A program made the position numbers and the translations under genes. Positions 24,015 through 33,051 of a stretch of DNA of 40,291 nucleotides are shown in pieces. The DNA is from Pseudomonadota bacterium (GTDB lineage: Bacteria > Pseudomonadota > Gammaproteobacteria > JAKAQQ01). The notes under the pieces were generated by a model. The model worked only from the letters and a program-made list of their open reading frames with translations, searched no databases and was not told the DNA's origin. The stretch spans positions 1-40,291 of the forward strand of contig JAJZIH010000016.1 of assembly GCA_021810635.1 (NCBI GenBank), given 5' to 3'. Each line of letters opens with the position of its first letter. Positions within the stretch are counted from its first letter, which is position 1.

Positions 24015-24987
24015 GGGGGCGGACAACTGGCGGCCGCAGGCCGGGCGCGAGACCCTGTGTCTGCGTGCCGCCCTCAAGGCGCGGGTCCGCGCGTTCATGG
24101 ATGAGCGGGGAATCCTGGAGGTGGATACGCCGCACCTTGCGGGTTACGCCGTTCCCGATCCCGAACTGTCCTGCTTCTCCGTGACCGGGAGCCGGGCGCG
24201 TTACTGGCTGATCCCGTCGCCCGAGTACCACCTGAAGCGTCTGCTCGCGGCCGGTTACGGCGATGTCTACAGCCTGGGCCCGGTCTTCCGGGACGGGGAA
24301 GAGGGGTTGCTCCACGAACCCGAATTCACGCTGCTCGAATACTACCGGGTGGGCTGGGACGCCCGGGCGCTGGCCTGCGAGGCGGCGGAACTCGTGGCCG
24401 GCCTGATCGGCTGGCCGAACCGGCCGCGTTTTGTCCGCTTCGTCGACCTGTTCGAGGAGACGCTCGGGTTGGATCCCCTGACGGTCCCTTGTGAACGGCT
24501 CTGGGAGGCCATCGAACCCGAGCGCCGCCCGGCCGGGCTCGATCCGGCTGACCGGACGGCGCTCTGGGATTTTTGGCTGGGCACGGTGTTCTATCCCCGG
24601 CTGGGAGAGGAGGAGGCTGTCGTTGTGCACGATTTTCCCGCGGAGGCCGCCGCACTCGCCCGGCTCGATCCGGCCGATGCCCGGTTCGCCCAGCGATTTG
24701 AAATCGTGGTCGGCGGCATTGAGGTGGCGAACGGCTACCATGAGCTTGCCGATGCCGTCGAGCAGGAACAACGGTTCGAGCGCGATCGGGCGATCCGCCG
24801 CCGGACCGGCCGGCCGGACGTGGGGATTGATCCCGAGTTCATGGCGGCCCTCGGATCGGGTCTGCCGGACTGTTCCGGCATCGCTATCGGATTTGACCGC
24901 GTGGTGCTCCTGGCTGCGGGAGGGGGCGCACTGGCATCGACCCTGGCCTTTCCCCTGGCCGGGTCCGGCCGGGAGGCCGGCTCCTGA
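23995..24987 (+). CDS. epmA: EF-P--(R)-beta-lysine ligase
   Basis: A truncated lysyl-tRNA synthetase-like enzyme (also called PoxA, YjeA or GenX) that attaches (R)-beta-lysine to EF-P Lys34. The 330-residue product lacks the tRNA-binding domain, as expected. Class II motifs are visible: [16 protein letters not shown] (motif 1), [44 protein letters not shown] (motif 2) and [12 protein letters not shown] (motif 3). The start is unusual: the only suitable codon is TTG 23995, inside efp; no ATG or GTG occurs before the conserved region. The stop overlaps the next ATG (TGATG). Confidence 0.93.
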   Translation: MRAGRSEGADNWRPQAGRETLCLRAALKARVRAFMDERGILEVDTPHLAGYAVPDPELSCFSVTGSRARYWLIPSPEYHLKRLLAAGYGDVYSLGPVFRDGEEGLLHEPEFTLLEYYRVGWDARALACEAAELVAGLIGWPNRPRFVRFVDLFEETLGLDPLTVPCERLWEAIEPERRPAGLDPADRTALWDFWLGTVFYPRLGEEEAVVVHDFPAEAAALARLDPADARFAQRFEIVVGGIEVANGYHELADAVEQEQRFERDRAIRRRTGRPDVGIDPEFMAALGSGLPDCSGIAIGFDRVVLLAAGGGALASTLAFPLAGSGREAGS

Positions 24988-25487
24988 TGCGGACCGCCGA
25001 TCCCCCGCGCTATGAAGATCTGGTCCGTTCCCTGGGTGCGCTGCTCATCGGTGAGCGTGATTTGGTGGCCGATACCGCCAACATGGCGGCACTCCTGTTT
25101 CACTCACTCCCGGAGGTGAGCTGGGCCGGTTTCTATTTCCGGCGGGGCCATGAACTCGTTCTGGGCCCGTTTCAGGGCCCCCCGGCCTGCATCCGCCTGC
25201 CCTGGGGAGAGGGAGTGTGTGGGCGCTCCGCTCTCAGCGGGTCGAGCCTCAGGGTTGCTGATGTCCATGCCTTTCCGGGGCACATCGCCTGCGATCCCAT
25301 GGCACGCAGCGAGATCGTGGTTCCGGTTTTCCATGATCGCCGGGTGGTGGGCGTGCTCGATCTCGACAGTTATGCCTCCGATCGATTCCAGTCGGCTGAC
25401 GAGCAGGGGCTCGAAACCATGGTCCGGCTGCTTGAGCAGGCTGTCGATTGGAGCCCCCTCCTCAGTCCAAATCCAGGGTCCGGCTAG
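24987..25487 (+). CDS. msrC: Free methionine-(R)-sulfoxide reductase (GAF domain)
   Basis: A 166-residue single GAF domain. Cys68 (ACIRLP), Cys78 (GEGVCG) and Cys102 (GHIACD) have the same 10- and 24-residue spacing as Cys84, Cys94 and Cys118 of E. coli fRMsr, and the surrounding VADVHAFPGHIACDPMARSEIVVPVFHDRRVVGVLDLDS is the family signature. It should reduce free Met-R-sulfoxide with thioredoxin in the cytosol. ATG 24987 overlaps the epmA stop, so it is the last gene of the efp-epmA-msrC unit. Confidence 0.93.
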   Translation: MRTADPPRYEDLVRSLGALLIGERDLVADTANMAALLFHSLPEVSWAGFYFRRGHELVLGPFQGPPACIRLPWGEGVCGRSALSGSSLRVADVHAFPGHIACDPMARSEIVVPVFHDRRVVGVLDLDSYASDRFQSADEQGLETMVRLLEQAVDWSPLLSPNPGSG

Positions 25488-25512
25488 CCGATCCCAGTCC
25501 CGGTGGATCCAG

Positions 25513-25547
25513 ATATCCACAAAAGCTGTGGAAAACTCTGTGGATAA
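25513..25547. promoter_or_regulatory. Cluster of three DnaA-box-like sites
   Basis: TGTGGATAA at 25539-25547 is a perfect DnaA box (TTATCCACA) on the minus strand. TGTGGAAAA at 25527-25535 also fits TTWTNCACA on the minus strand, exactly 12 bases away. ATATCCACA at 25513-25521 is a one-mismatch box on the plus strand, facing the other two. The first two sites also form an inverted repeat TCCACA-aaagc-TGTGGA. The cluster lies in the intergenic region between convergent msrC and psd, beside an AT-rich tract. Binding by DnaA is a prediction. Confidence 0.65.
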
Positions 25548-25560
25548 AATGGCCGGGGAC

Positions 25561-25701
25561 TAGGGCCCGACCTTGAGATTGGCGGGCCTGTCCGCTCCCG
25601 TATATTTTGTGACCAGGTATAAAACTGATGTTTTTCATGGAGATATTTTCATCAGAGACAATCCGATTTGAGATTGAGCTGCATCTTTCGAATATGTGGG
25701 A
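25561..25701. other. AT-rich intergenic tract next to the DnaA-box cluster
   Basis: About 140 bases, clearly more AT-rich than the surrounding genes, especially 25600-25700 (GTATATTTTGTG, GGTATAAAAC, GAGATATTTTC). An inverted repeat CTGATG/CATCAG with a 19-base loop lies near 25627-25657. I find no credible gene. It could be a duplex-unwinding-like or terminator/regulatory region; function unknown. Confidence 0.45.
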
Positions 25702-26652
25702 TCACGCCCCGCGAGGTGTGCATAAATGAGCCCGCCGCGTGAGCGAGGAGACCGGACTGGGCCACGCCAAGGCCTGCCCGAGCCGGACACGATCCGTCCG
25801 ATCGCAGGGACTCCAGAGGGACCCCGGAACGAGCAGGATGACCGTTGAGCCGAAGTTGAAACGGGCGATTTCCTGTCCTCGCCCCCAGGATCGCCCGACC
25901 GCGGACTGGAGCTTGAGGTGAAAAGCGGGATCGTGGTTCCGGCGGGTCGTCCGGGGCGGGCACCAGACGGTTTCGATCCCGCCGACCAGACGCGCCGCCA
26001 CGAGAACGAGGAGCAGGGGGCCGTGGTGCGTGTCGAATTCCAGAATGATCCGTTCATTTTCGAGGTACAGGTCGGGGTTCCGGCGGAGTCGGGCCGGCCG
26101 CACCGAAGCGAACCGGCCCGGGATCCACTCCGCACGGCGCAGGGTTCCGGCCGCGGGCAAGTGGACCCGGTGATAGTTTTCAGGGGCGAGGTACAGGTTG
26201 AAAAAAAGCGCCGTGGGGTCGAAAAACCCGGCAGGGCTGGTACTCCCAGCGGGGCCGGTACCGGGCTCGCGCGTGCACACCCCGCTCCAGGTGAACGGCT
26301 GGCCCTTGACGGCGAGGAGCCCCTCGACACCGGCCTGTCCGGAGGTCACGAGCCGTCCGTCCACCGGACAGAGCAGGGCCGGGGCTGCGGCCAGGGGGCG
26401 GGCGCCGGGACGCAGTGCCCGGGTGAAGAAGGCGTTGAAATCGGGATAGGCCTCGGCATCCGGCTGCGCCGCCTCGTCGAGAGGAATGGAAAAATGGCGG
26501 ATGAACGTCCCGATGAGCAGACGTTTCCACCAGCGGACCCGGCATTGCGTGAGGAGCCGGAGCAGGCGGGATCCGAGTTCGGTCCAAAGTTGCCCGGGTT
26601 GCGTTTCGGGTGCGGCGGCCGGAGAGGTGGGATCCTGGGGGTGCTGGCGCAC
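25702..26652 (-). CDS. psd: Phosphatidylserine decarboxylase proenzyme
   Basis: Membrane-associated enzyme that makes phosphatidylethanolamine. The precursor is 316 residues from GTG 26652 (AGGA upstream). Catalytic triad: Asp98 in CPVDGRLVTSG, His164 in YHRVHLPAAG and Ser269. Self-cleavage occurs before this serine, which becomes the pyruvoyl group. The processing motif is NFGST (267-270), where most bacterial type I enzymes have LGST. The alpha chain after Ser269 is about 48 residues, longer than in E. coli, with a Ser/Pro/Arg-rich end. It is divergent from prmB with overlapping promoters, and downstream it runs toward the DnaA-box region. Confidence 0.92.
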   Translation of the reverse strand: MRQHPQDPTSPAAAPETQPGQLWTELGSRLLRLLTQCRVRWWKRLLIGTFIRHFSIPLDEAAQPDAEAYPDFNAFFTRALRPGARPLAAAPALLCPVDGRLVTSGQAGVEGLLAVKGQPFTWSGVCTREPGTGPAGSTSPAGFFDPTALFFNLYLAPENYHRVHLPAAGTLRRAEWIPGRFASVRPARLRRNPDLYLENERIILEFDTHHGPLLLVLVAARLVGGIETVWCPPRTTRRNHDPAFHLKLQSAVGRSWGRGQEIARFNFGSTVILLVPGSLWSPCDRTDRVRLGQALAWPSPVSSLTRRAHLCTPRGA

Positions 26653-26664
26653 CGGATCGGTTCC

Positions 26665-26693
26665 TTTTGTTTGGAAAGACCTGCTAGTATAAA
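26665..26693 (+). promoter_or_regulatory. Overlapping divergent promoters of prmB and psd
   Basis: Plus strand: TTTTGT (26665-26670), 17-base spacer, TATAAA (26688-26693), reading toward prmB. Minus strand: TATACT (26691-26686), reading toward psd about 35 bases away, with no clear -35. The two -10 boxes share four bases, so polymerase binding for the two directions should compete. Confidence 0.5.
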
Positions 26694-26795
26694 AGGGACT
26701 GGCCTGGCCCGGTCGGCCCGCGACTCCCCACGGATTGAGCCCATGCCCAAGCGATGCTGCCGACAGTTGCTGGCTCCGGTGCAAGGGGTTTCCCG

Positions 26796-27710
26796 ATGAC
26801 CCGGTCCGCGGAGGCTCTCGAACATTGCCGGAGCGGGGTCGATTGGATTCGTTATGCCGCATCCCGTTTCGCGCAGTCCGACCTGGCGTTTGGCCAAGGC
26901 AGCGAGGATGCGCTGGATGAAGCGCGGTGGCTGGTCATGGCCGCACTGGCCTGGGATCCCGAATGGTCGGCCGACGGTCTGGCGGGGCGGCTTCTCCCCG
27001 ACGAGAAAGCCCGGATCCTCGAGCTCATCGAGCGACGGATCCAGGAACGGCGGCCATTGGCCTATCTCGTGGGCGAGACTTATTTCTTTGGTTTGAGGCT
27101 CAAGGTCGATGAGCGGGTCCTGATCCCCCGGTCGCCGATCGGGGAATTGCTCGACCAGCATTTCGAGCCCTGGATCGAAAGCGCCGCCGTTCGCCGCATC
27201 CTGGATTACGGAACCGGATCGGGGGCGCTCGCCATCGGTTGCGCGCTGGCTTTTCCCGACAGTGAGGTCGATGCGGTGGATGCATCGGCGGAGGCGCTTG
27301 CCGTGGCCGCCGTCAACCGCGACCGGTACGGCCTGGCGCACCGGCTGAACCTCCGCGAAGGTCGCCGGCTCGAGGTCTCCCCCAAGGGGCCCTACGACCT
27401 CATCGTCTCGAACCCGCCCTACGTTGACGATCGGACGATGGCCCACTTGCCTCCCGAGTTTGCCGCCGAGCCGCGCCTTGCCCTGACCGGAGGGAGTGAC
27501 GGGCTTTCGGTGATCGGACCGATCCTGGCGGCGGCGGGAGACTGTCTTGCGCCTGGGGGGATTCTGGTGATGGAAGCGGGCTCCTCATCGGGGACGGTCC
27601 GGGAGCGCTGGCCGCAGTTTCCCTGGATCTGGCCGGACCTGGCGTCCGGGCGCCCGGATGTCCTGATCGCGCGTGCGGCCGACCTCGTCCGGCTCACGGG
27701 TGCACCATGA
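26796..27710 (+). CDS. prmB: Ribosomal protein L3 N5-glutamine methyltransferase
   Basis: SAM-dependent methyltransferase that modifies a glutamine in L3; 304 residues. It has [33 protein letters not shown], the SAM site [16 protein letters not shown], and the catalytic NPPYV in [20 protein letters not shown] and the position in front of aroC favour PrmB over PrmC, which modifies release factors. ATG 26796 follows AAGGGG by 8 bases; an upstream ATG at 26754 has no ribosome site. The stop overlaps the aroC start by four bases. Confidence 0.92.
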   Translation: MTRSAEALEHCRSGVDWIRYAASRFAQSDLAFGQGSEDALDEARWLVMAALAWDPEWSADGLAGRLLPDEKARILELIERRIQERRPLAYLVGETYFFGLRLKVDERVLIPRSPIGELLDQHFEPWIESAAVRRILDYGTGSGALAIGCALAFPDSEVDAVDASAEALAVAAVNRDRYGLAHRLNLREGRRLEVSPKGPYDLIVSNPPYVDDRTMAHLPPEFAAEPRLALTGGSDGLSVIGPILAAAGDCLAPGGILVMEAGSSSGTVRERWPQFPWIWPDLASGRPDVLIARAADLVRLTGAP

Positions 27711-28822
27711 GTGGAAACCGGTTTGGCGAACTGTTCAGCGTCACGACCTTTGGCGAAAGTCACGGTCCGGCCATCGGGGCCATCGTCGAGGGATGCCCGC
27801 CGGGCCTGCCGCTCGATGGTTCCGACCTCCAGGCGGACCTCGACCGGCGGCGTCCGGGACGGAGCCGGCATACCTCGCAGCGCCAGGAAGACGACCGGAT
27901 CGAGATCCTGTCGGGCGTCTACGAAGGGCGCACGACGGGAACGAGCATCGGTCTGCTCATCGCCAATGCCGATGCCCGCCCCGGCGACTACCGGGAACTC
28001 GCTTCTGTTTTCCGGCCCGGACACGGTGACTATACCTACCTCATGAAATACGGCCACCGCGATCCCCGGGGCGGCGGCCGCGCCTCGGCCCGGGAAACGG
28101 CCCTGCGGGTGGCAGCCGGCGCCATCGCGCGCAAATATCTCAGAGAACATTTTGGCGTCCGGATCGTGGGCTGGCTGGATGGCCTCGGAGACTTGCACCA
28201 TGCGGGCCCGGACCCTTCCGAACGCCCGGACAACGAGTTTTTTGCTCCCGATCCCGGCTGGCTCGGACCGATCGCCGAACGGATCGAAACGCTCCGGCGT
28301 GAGGGGGATTCCATGGGGGCCCGGGTCGGGCTTGCAGCCTACGGGGTTCCGGCGGGCTGGGGCGATCCGGTGTTCGACAAGCTGGATGCCACGATCGCCC
28401 ATGCCCTGATGAGCATCGGTGCGGTCAAGGCCGTCGAGATCGGGGACGGTTGCGCGGTGGCGTTCCAGCGCGGCTCCCAGGGCCGGGATGCGATGACTCC
28501 GGAAGGCTTCGAGGGCAATCACGCCGGCGGAATCCTAGCCGGCATCTCGAGCGGACAGCCGATCCGGGTCTTTGTCTCGTTCAAGCCGACCTCGAGCATC
28601 CGCCTGCCGATCCGGACGATCGGCCGGGACGGGACGCCCCAAAGCCTCGAGGTCAAGGGACGGCACGATCCCTGTGTCGGCATCCGGGGCGTGCCCGTGG
28701 CGGAGGCCATGCTGGCCATCGTGCTCATGGATCATGCCCTGCGTCACCGCGCCCAGAATGCGGAGGTGGTCCCGCCGCTCCCGCCGATCCCGGGAACCCG
28801 CCCCGGCGGCAGTCGGCCATGA
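27707..28822 (+). CDS. aroC: Chorismate synthase
   Basis: Last step of the shikimate pathway: 5-enolpyruvylshikimate 3-phosphate to chorismate, needing reduced FMN. The 371-residue product has [19 protein letters not shown] at the N-terminus, [67 protein letters not shown] and the C-terminal [17 protein letters not shown], i.e. all standard family blocks at full length. It overlaps prmB (ATGA) and asd (ATGA), so the three are translationally coupled. Confidence 0.97.
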   Translation: MSGNRFGELFSVTTFGESHGPAIGAIVEGCPPGLPLDGSDLQADLDRRRPGRSRHTSQRQEDDRIEILSGVYEGRTTGTSIGLLIANADARPGDYRELASVFRPGHGDYTYLMKYGHRDPRGGGRASARETALRVAAGAIARKYLREHFGVRIVGWLDGLGDLHHAGPDPSERPDNEFFAPDPGWLGPIAERIETLRREGDSMGARVGLAAYGVPAGWGDPVFDKLDATIAHALMSIGAVKAVEIGDGCAVAFQRGSQGRDAMTPEGFEGNHAGGILAGISSGQPIRVFVSFKPTSSIRLPIRTIGRDGTPQSLEVKGRHDPCVGIRGVPVAEAMLAIVLMDHALRHRAQNAEVVPPLPPIPGTRPGGSRP

Positions 28823-29916
28823 GTCCTTCCGGAGGTTCTCCGGACCGGCTGCGGGTGGCCGTCGTCGGCGCCACCGGACTCGTCGGCCGAACAATCATCG
28901 AGATCCTGGAGGAGCGGCAATTCCCGCTCGCGGCCCTGGACGCCGTCGCCAGCGCGGACTCCGAGGGGACTCCCATCGAATTCGGTTCACGCCTCCTGCG
29001 GGTCCGTGCGCTCGAAACCTACGATTTCAGCGTGGTCGATCTCGCCTTTTTCGCACTCGAGACCGGATCCAGCGAACTGCACGTGCCCCGTGCGATCGCC
29101 GCCGGCTGTTGCGTGATCGATAACAGCCGGGTCTACCGGATGGATCCCGCGGTGCCCCTGATTGTCCCTGAGGTCAACCTCTCGGCACTTGCGGTCACCC
29201 CCGCCCCCCGGCTCATTGCCAACCCGAATTGCTCCTCGATCCCCCTGGCCATCGTGTTGCGCTGCCTGGATGATCTGGCCGGGCTCGTCCGGGTTGATCT
29301 CGCCACCTACCAGGCCGTTTCCGGGGCGGGGCGCAAGGGGATCGAAATCTTGGCGCGTGAAAGCCGGAACCGGCTGAGTGGACAGGACATGACCCCGGAT
29401 CCGCTTTTTGCGATGGTCCCGATCGCCTTCAACGTGATTCCCCAGATCGACGACTTCGAAAGCTCCGGCTACACGCGTGAGGAGATGAAAATCGTTCGGG
29501 AATTGCGCAAGATCCTTGACCGCCCGGACCTCGAGGTCAATCCGACGGCGGTGCGGGTGCCGGTGTTTTTCGGTCATGCGGCGGCGGTCCACGCGGAGCT
29601 CGGCCGGCCCCTGGACCCCGGGTTGCTGCGCGAAGCTCTGGCGGCAATCCCGGCGGTCCGGGTGCACGACCATCCCGGGGCGGGAGGCTATCCGACTCCG
29701 CAGGTCGACGCGACCCGGCATGACGAGGTCTTCGTGGGCCGGATCCGTACCGACCTCACCCGACCGAACGACCTCAACTTCTGGGTAGTGTCGGACAATG
29801 TCCGCAAGGGGGCGGCGCTCAACGCCGTCCAGATCGGGGAATGCCTCCTGGCCCGGTGGCCGGTCCGGCATCTTGGGGGGCAACCGGCCGGGGCCCCGGG
29901 CCCGCCGGAATTGTAA
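28819..29916 (+). CDS. asd: Aspartate-semialdehyde dehydrogenase
   Basis: Reduces aspartyl phosphate to aspartate semialdehyde on the way to lysine, diaminopimelate, threonine and methionine. The 365-residue protein has the NADP motif [11 protein letters not shown] (15-25), the catalytic Cys138 in [10 protein letters not shown], the GAGRKG segment, FNVIPQID, the conserved His region [15 protein letters not shown] and the C-terminal [15 protein letters not shown]. The ATG at 28819 overlaps the aroC stop. It is followed by fimV, as asd and related usg genes are in Pseudomonas. The C-terminus carries about 20 extra Gly/Pro-rich residues. Confidence 0.95.
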   Translation: MSPSGGSPDRLRVAVVGATGLVGRTIIEILEERQFPLAALDAVASADSEGTPIEFGSRLLRVRALETYDFSVVDLAFFALETGSSELHVPRAIAAGCCVIDNSRVYRMDPAVPLIVPEVNLSALAVTPAPRLIANPNCSSIPLAIVLRCLDDLAGLVRVDLATYQAVSGAGRKGIEILARESRNRLSGQDMTPDPLFAMVPIAFNVIPQIDDFESSGYTREEMKIVRELRKILDRPDLEVNPTAVRVPVFFGHAAAVHAELGRPLDPGLLREALAAIPAVRVHDHPGAGGYPTPQVDATRHDEVFVGRIRTDLTRPNDLNFWVVSDNVRKGAALNAVQIGECLLARWPVRHLGGQPAGAPGPPEL

Positions 29917-29993
29917 TTTTCTTTGTTTGAGCTATAGTTAGACTGGATTCATGAGAGAGCCTGTGAGTTGAACAGAACGGGCGGAGGGAGTTG

Positions 29994-32168
29994 ATGTCCA
30001 TGCGATCGATCAGGCGATGGGTGCTCGGTGTTGGGCTGGTGCTGGGTTGCGGCCCGGCAGGGTTTGCGATCGGACTGGGTCCCATTCATTCCAAGACCGC
30101 GATCAACCAGTATTTCTACGCCACGATCCCGGTCACGAGCCAGCACGCCGGCACGTTCCGCTCGCTCAAGGTCCGACTGGCCGGCTACCGGCAGTTCAAG
30201 AAAAGCGGTCTCGCCTATCCCCCGGTCCTGCTGGGGTTCCGGTTTCATCTGGAGAAGATGCCGAACGGGCAGCACGACATCGTCGTGACGAGCGACCAGC
30301 CCATCCGCCGGCCCTTCCTCGTTTTCCTGCTCGACGTTCACTGGCCGAGCGGACGGCTGATGCGGGAATACACGGTGCTTCTCAACCCGCCGCTCATCGC
30401 CTCCGCCCGTCCCGCCCCGAGGATCCGCGAAACTCCGCTTCCGTCTTCCAGCCGGGCTGCGGTGGCCACCGTGGCGTCTGCGCCGCCCCAGGCGGCGCCT
30501 CCCCGGCGGCTGCGTCGGTCGCCCCGGACCCTGGGCCCGGTCCGGGTGGGACAAACGCTCTGGACGATCTCCCGCCGGCAGGTCTCGAACCCGGCGCGCA
30601 TCGACCAGATGATGCTCGCCGTCTACCGGCGCAACCCGTATGCGTTTTTCGGGAACATCAACCGCCTGCGCGCCGGAGCCGACCTCAGGATCCCACCCGC
30701 CCGCGACATCCGGGCCATCCCACTGCGGTCGGCCATTGCCTTCGTCAAGGCCCAGGACCGCGAGTGGCGCGCGACTGCCGTCCCCTCCCGGTCGGCATCA
30801 TCGTCCCCACGCCTCGTTCTCCTGTCCCCGAGCCGGCTGCGGTCAACTCGCCCGACGGCTTCCGCTGCCTCCGCCGTCGTGACGCGCCTACGTCAGAGGA
30901 TCCGGGGGGAGCATGCGCGGGTCGCCGGCCTGACGGCTGCGGTCAAGAACCAGAAAGCCGAGATCGCCCGGCTCAAGAACCTCCTGACCCTCAAAAACCA
31001 AGCACTGGTTTCACTGGAACATGCCGCGCCGCACAGAACGCCACTACGATCGGCTTCGGTCCTGCCCTCGTTTCTCTGGATCCTGATTGCGGGGCTTGTG
31101 ATTCTCACCCTGGGATGGTTGTGGATCAGGCGTCGGAGCGGGCGGGCGGAGCGAATGGGGTCGGTTGCGCTCCCGCGTCAGGCCGATGCGAGGGCCGCCG
31201 GTGCCGGTGAGGGGGCCGAACCTGTGGAGATGCCGCTGCATGAATCTGCAGTTCCGGAAGCTTCGGACCTCGAGCCGGTCGAATCCGGGACAGCGGACGA
31301 GGCGTCCTTCGATCCGTTCACCGAAGTTAAGTTTCAGATGGCCTACGGACTCTATGACCGGGCCATCGAGACGCTTTCCTCCTGGCTGGAACAGAACCCG
31401 GACCGGCAGGAGGTCCAGCTCAAGCTGCTGGAAGTCTATGCGATGGCGGGGCGGAACCAGGATTATGTGGCTCTGGCACGCGGCTACCAGTCCCGTTTCG
31501 GGACGGATGACGCCCACTGGCCAGAAATTGCCGAACAGGGTCGACAGGTCGCGCCCGGCGAGAGACTGTTCGATGTGGTCGCGCTGCCCGTCCCGGGGGC
31601 ATCTGGCACCAGGTCAGAGCCCGCATCGGTGGCAACGGGCACGGAGAATATCGAACATTACTTTGACGAGCTCATGGGGACGCCGGAGACCTCCGTCGAA
31701 ACGCCCGCGGCGGATCTTTCGCCACCCGGAACTGCAGCTCCTTCAACCCTCCACCGCGAGTCCGATATCGGAACGGATACGAGTATCAATACCGAGATCA
31801 ACCTCGAGTTCGAACTGGCCGCCTTCACGCCGTCTGGCCCGTCCCAGGACAAACTCGCGAACGGTCCGCAGGCTCCGGGTTCCGCCGGGGGCCGGTCCCG
31901 CACCGACTCCAGGACGCTCGATTCTGAAGCCCAGAGGAGCTTTGACGAATCCATTGCCGCCATCACCCAGCACACGGCAACGCTGACGGTGAGCGGACTG
32001 GGGTCCGGCACGGAAACCGTGGCGACCAAAATCGACTTGGCCCGGGCCTACCTCGAAATGGGCGACAAGGACAGTGCCAAAAGCATCCTGGACGAGGTGC
32101 TCGAGGAGGGGAGCCTGGCGCAGAAGACCCAGGCCCGCGAGATCCTGGCGACGCTCCCCAACAGCTGA
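29994..32168 (+). CDS. fimV: FimV family polar hub protein
   Basis: A 724-residue inner-membrane and peptidoglycan-associated protein needed for type IV pilus secretin assembly and polar organisation in Pseudomonas. Parts in order: signal-like N-terminus (to about residue 25), the FimV N-terminal domain with GLGPIHSKTAINQYFYATIP and LLGFRFHL, a LysM-like segment (GQTLWTISRRQ ... NINRLRAGADLRIP), a coiled coil (RLRQRIRGEHARVAGLTAAV onward), one membrane span (360-379), an acidic cytoplasmic region with TPR, and the conserved C-terminal motif IDLARAYLEMGDKDSAKSIL. It is shorter than Pseudomonas FimV (about 900). ATG 29994 has GGAGG 6 bases upstream; TTG 29991 and ATG 30000 are alternatives. Confidence 0.93.
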   Translation: MSMRSIRRWVLGVGLVLGCGPAGFAIGLGPIHSKTAINQYFYATIPVTSQHAGTFRSLKVRLAGYRQFKKSGLAYPPVLLGFRFHLEKMPNGQHDIVVTSDQPIRRPFLVFLLDVHWPSGRLMREYTVLLNPPLIASARPAPRIRETPLPSSSRAAVATVASAPPQAAPPRRLRRSPRTLGPVRVGQTLWTISRRQVSNPARIDQMMLAVYRRNPYAFFGNINRLRAGADLRIPPARDIRAIPLRSAIAFVKAQDREWRATAVPSRSASSSPRLVLLSPSRLRSTRPTASAASAVVTRLRQRIRGEHARVAGLTAAVKNQKAEIARLKNLLTLKNQALVSLEHAAPHRTPLRSASVLPSFLWILIAGLVILTLGWLWIRRRSGRAERMGSVALPRQADARAAGAGEGAEPVEMPLHESAVPEASDLEPVESGTADEASFDPFTEVKFQMAYGLYDRAIETLSSWLEQNPDRQEVQLKLLEVYAMAGRNQDYVALARGYQSRFGTDDAHWPEIAEQGRQVAPGERLFDVVALPVPGASGTRSEPASVATGTENIEHYFDELMGTPETSVETPAADLSPPGTAAPSTLHRESDIGTDTSINTEINLEFELAAFTPSGPSQDKLANGPQAPGSAGGRSRTDSRTLDSEAQRSFDESIAAITQHTATLTVSGLGSGTETVATKIDLARAYLEMGDKDSAKSILDEVLEEGSLAQKTQAREILATLPNS

Positions 32169-32183
32169 TCCCGCTGGCCCGGA

Positions 32184-32954
32184 ATGAGGATCGCGCTCGG
32201 GCTGGAGTACGATGGTACCCGGTTCGCCGGATTCCAGTACCAGAAGAACCGGCGGACGGTCCAGGAGGTTCTCGAGCAGGCGCTTGAAAGAGTGGCCGAC
32301 CATCCCTTGCGGGTGGTACCGGCCGGCCGGACCGATGCCGGTGTGCACGCCCGTGAGCAGGTGGTTCATTTCGACAGTCCGGCCCGGCGCAGCCCGCGGG
32401 CGTGGCGCGAGGGAGCGAATGCCGGCCTGCCCCCCGACGTGTCGGTTCTCTGGGCCCAGGAGGTCGGCTTCGATTTCCATGCCCGGCGTTCGGCAACGGC
32501 CCGCTGCTACCGGTACCGGATCCGGATTGCCCCCGCCCGTCCGGCGCTCGAGCGCGGCCGTGTCTTTTGGACCCGACGCTCCCTCGATGTCGCGGCCATG
32601 CGGCAGTCCCTGGAGGGCCGGCTCGGCGAGCAGGACTGGTCGGCCTTCCGCTCGGCCGGATGCCAATCCCACTCCTGCCGGCGCCGGGTCGACCGCTTGA
32701 CCCTCATGGAACAGGGGGACGAGGTGACCTTCGAGATCGAGGCCAACGCCTTTCTGTACCACATGGTGAGAAACCTCGTGGGATCCCTACTCGAAGTGGG
32801 ATATGGTCACCAGCCGCCGGAGTGGCTCGGGCGGGTGCTGGCCGGCCGGGACCGCACCGCGGCTGGGGTCATGGCCCCCGCCGACGGCCTCTATCTCTGG
32901 GCGATCCGCTACCCGGAGCATTATGGTTTGTGCCAGCGGCCCCTTCCCGGGTAG
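32184..32954 (+). CDS. truA: tRNA pseudouridine(38-40) synthase
   Basis: Forms pseudouridine at positions 38-40 of the tRNA anticodon arm. The 256-residue product has LEYDGTRFAGFQYQ, the catalytic aspartate in GRTDAGVHA, ARRSATARCYRYRI, NAFLYHMVRNLVGSLLEVG and APADGLYLW, all in the usual order. It lies 15 bases after fimV. In Pseudomonas and Xanthomonas trpF (with or without trpBA) lies between truA and accD; here accD follows after only 97 bases. Confidence 0.96.
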   Translation: MRIALGLEYDGTRFAGFQYQKNRRTVQEVLEQALERVADHPLRVVPAGRTDAGVHAREQVVHFDSPARRSPRAWREGANAGLPPDVSVLWAQEVGFDFHARRSATARCYRYRIRIAPARPALERGRVFWTRRSLDVAAMRQSLEGRLGEQDWSAFRSAGCQSHSCRRRVDRLTLMEQGDEVTFEIEANAFLYHMVRNLVGSLLEVGYGHQPPEWLGRVLAGRDRTAAGVMAPADGLYLWAIRYPEHYGLCQRPLPG

Positions 32955-33051
32955 ATGGGGGCCCGGCTTTTCCCCGGCTCCACGCGCGGTTTCCACCAAT
33001 TGTTTATGATGACCTCCTGCGGGTGTATCCCTTCCGGACAGAGGAGTTGGC

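Noticed and set aside
25488-25701. A chromosomal origin (oriC) at the DnaA boxes
   Set aside because: Only three boxes, no 13-mer array and none of the usual origin genes; a DnaA-regulatory site fits better, though GC skew could not be computed.
25635-26330. Minus-strand frame overlapping psd and its downstream region
   Set aside because: It is a Ser/Arg-rich shadow of psd without family features.
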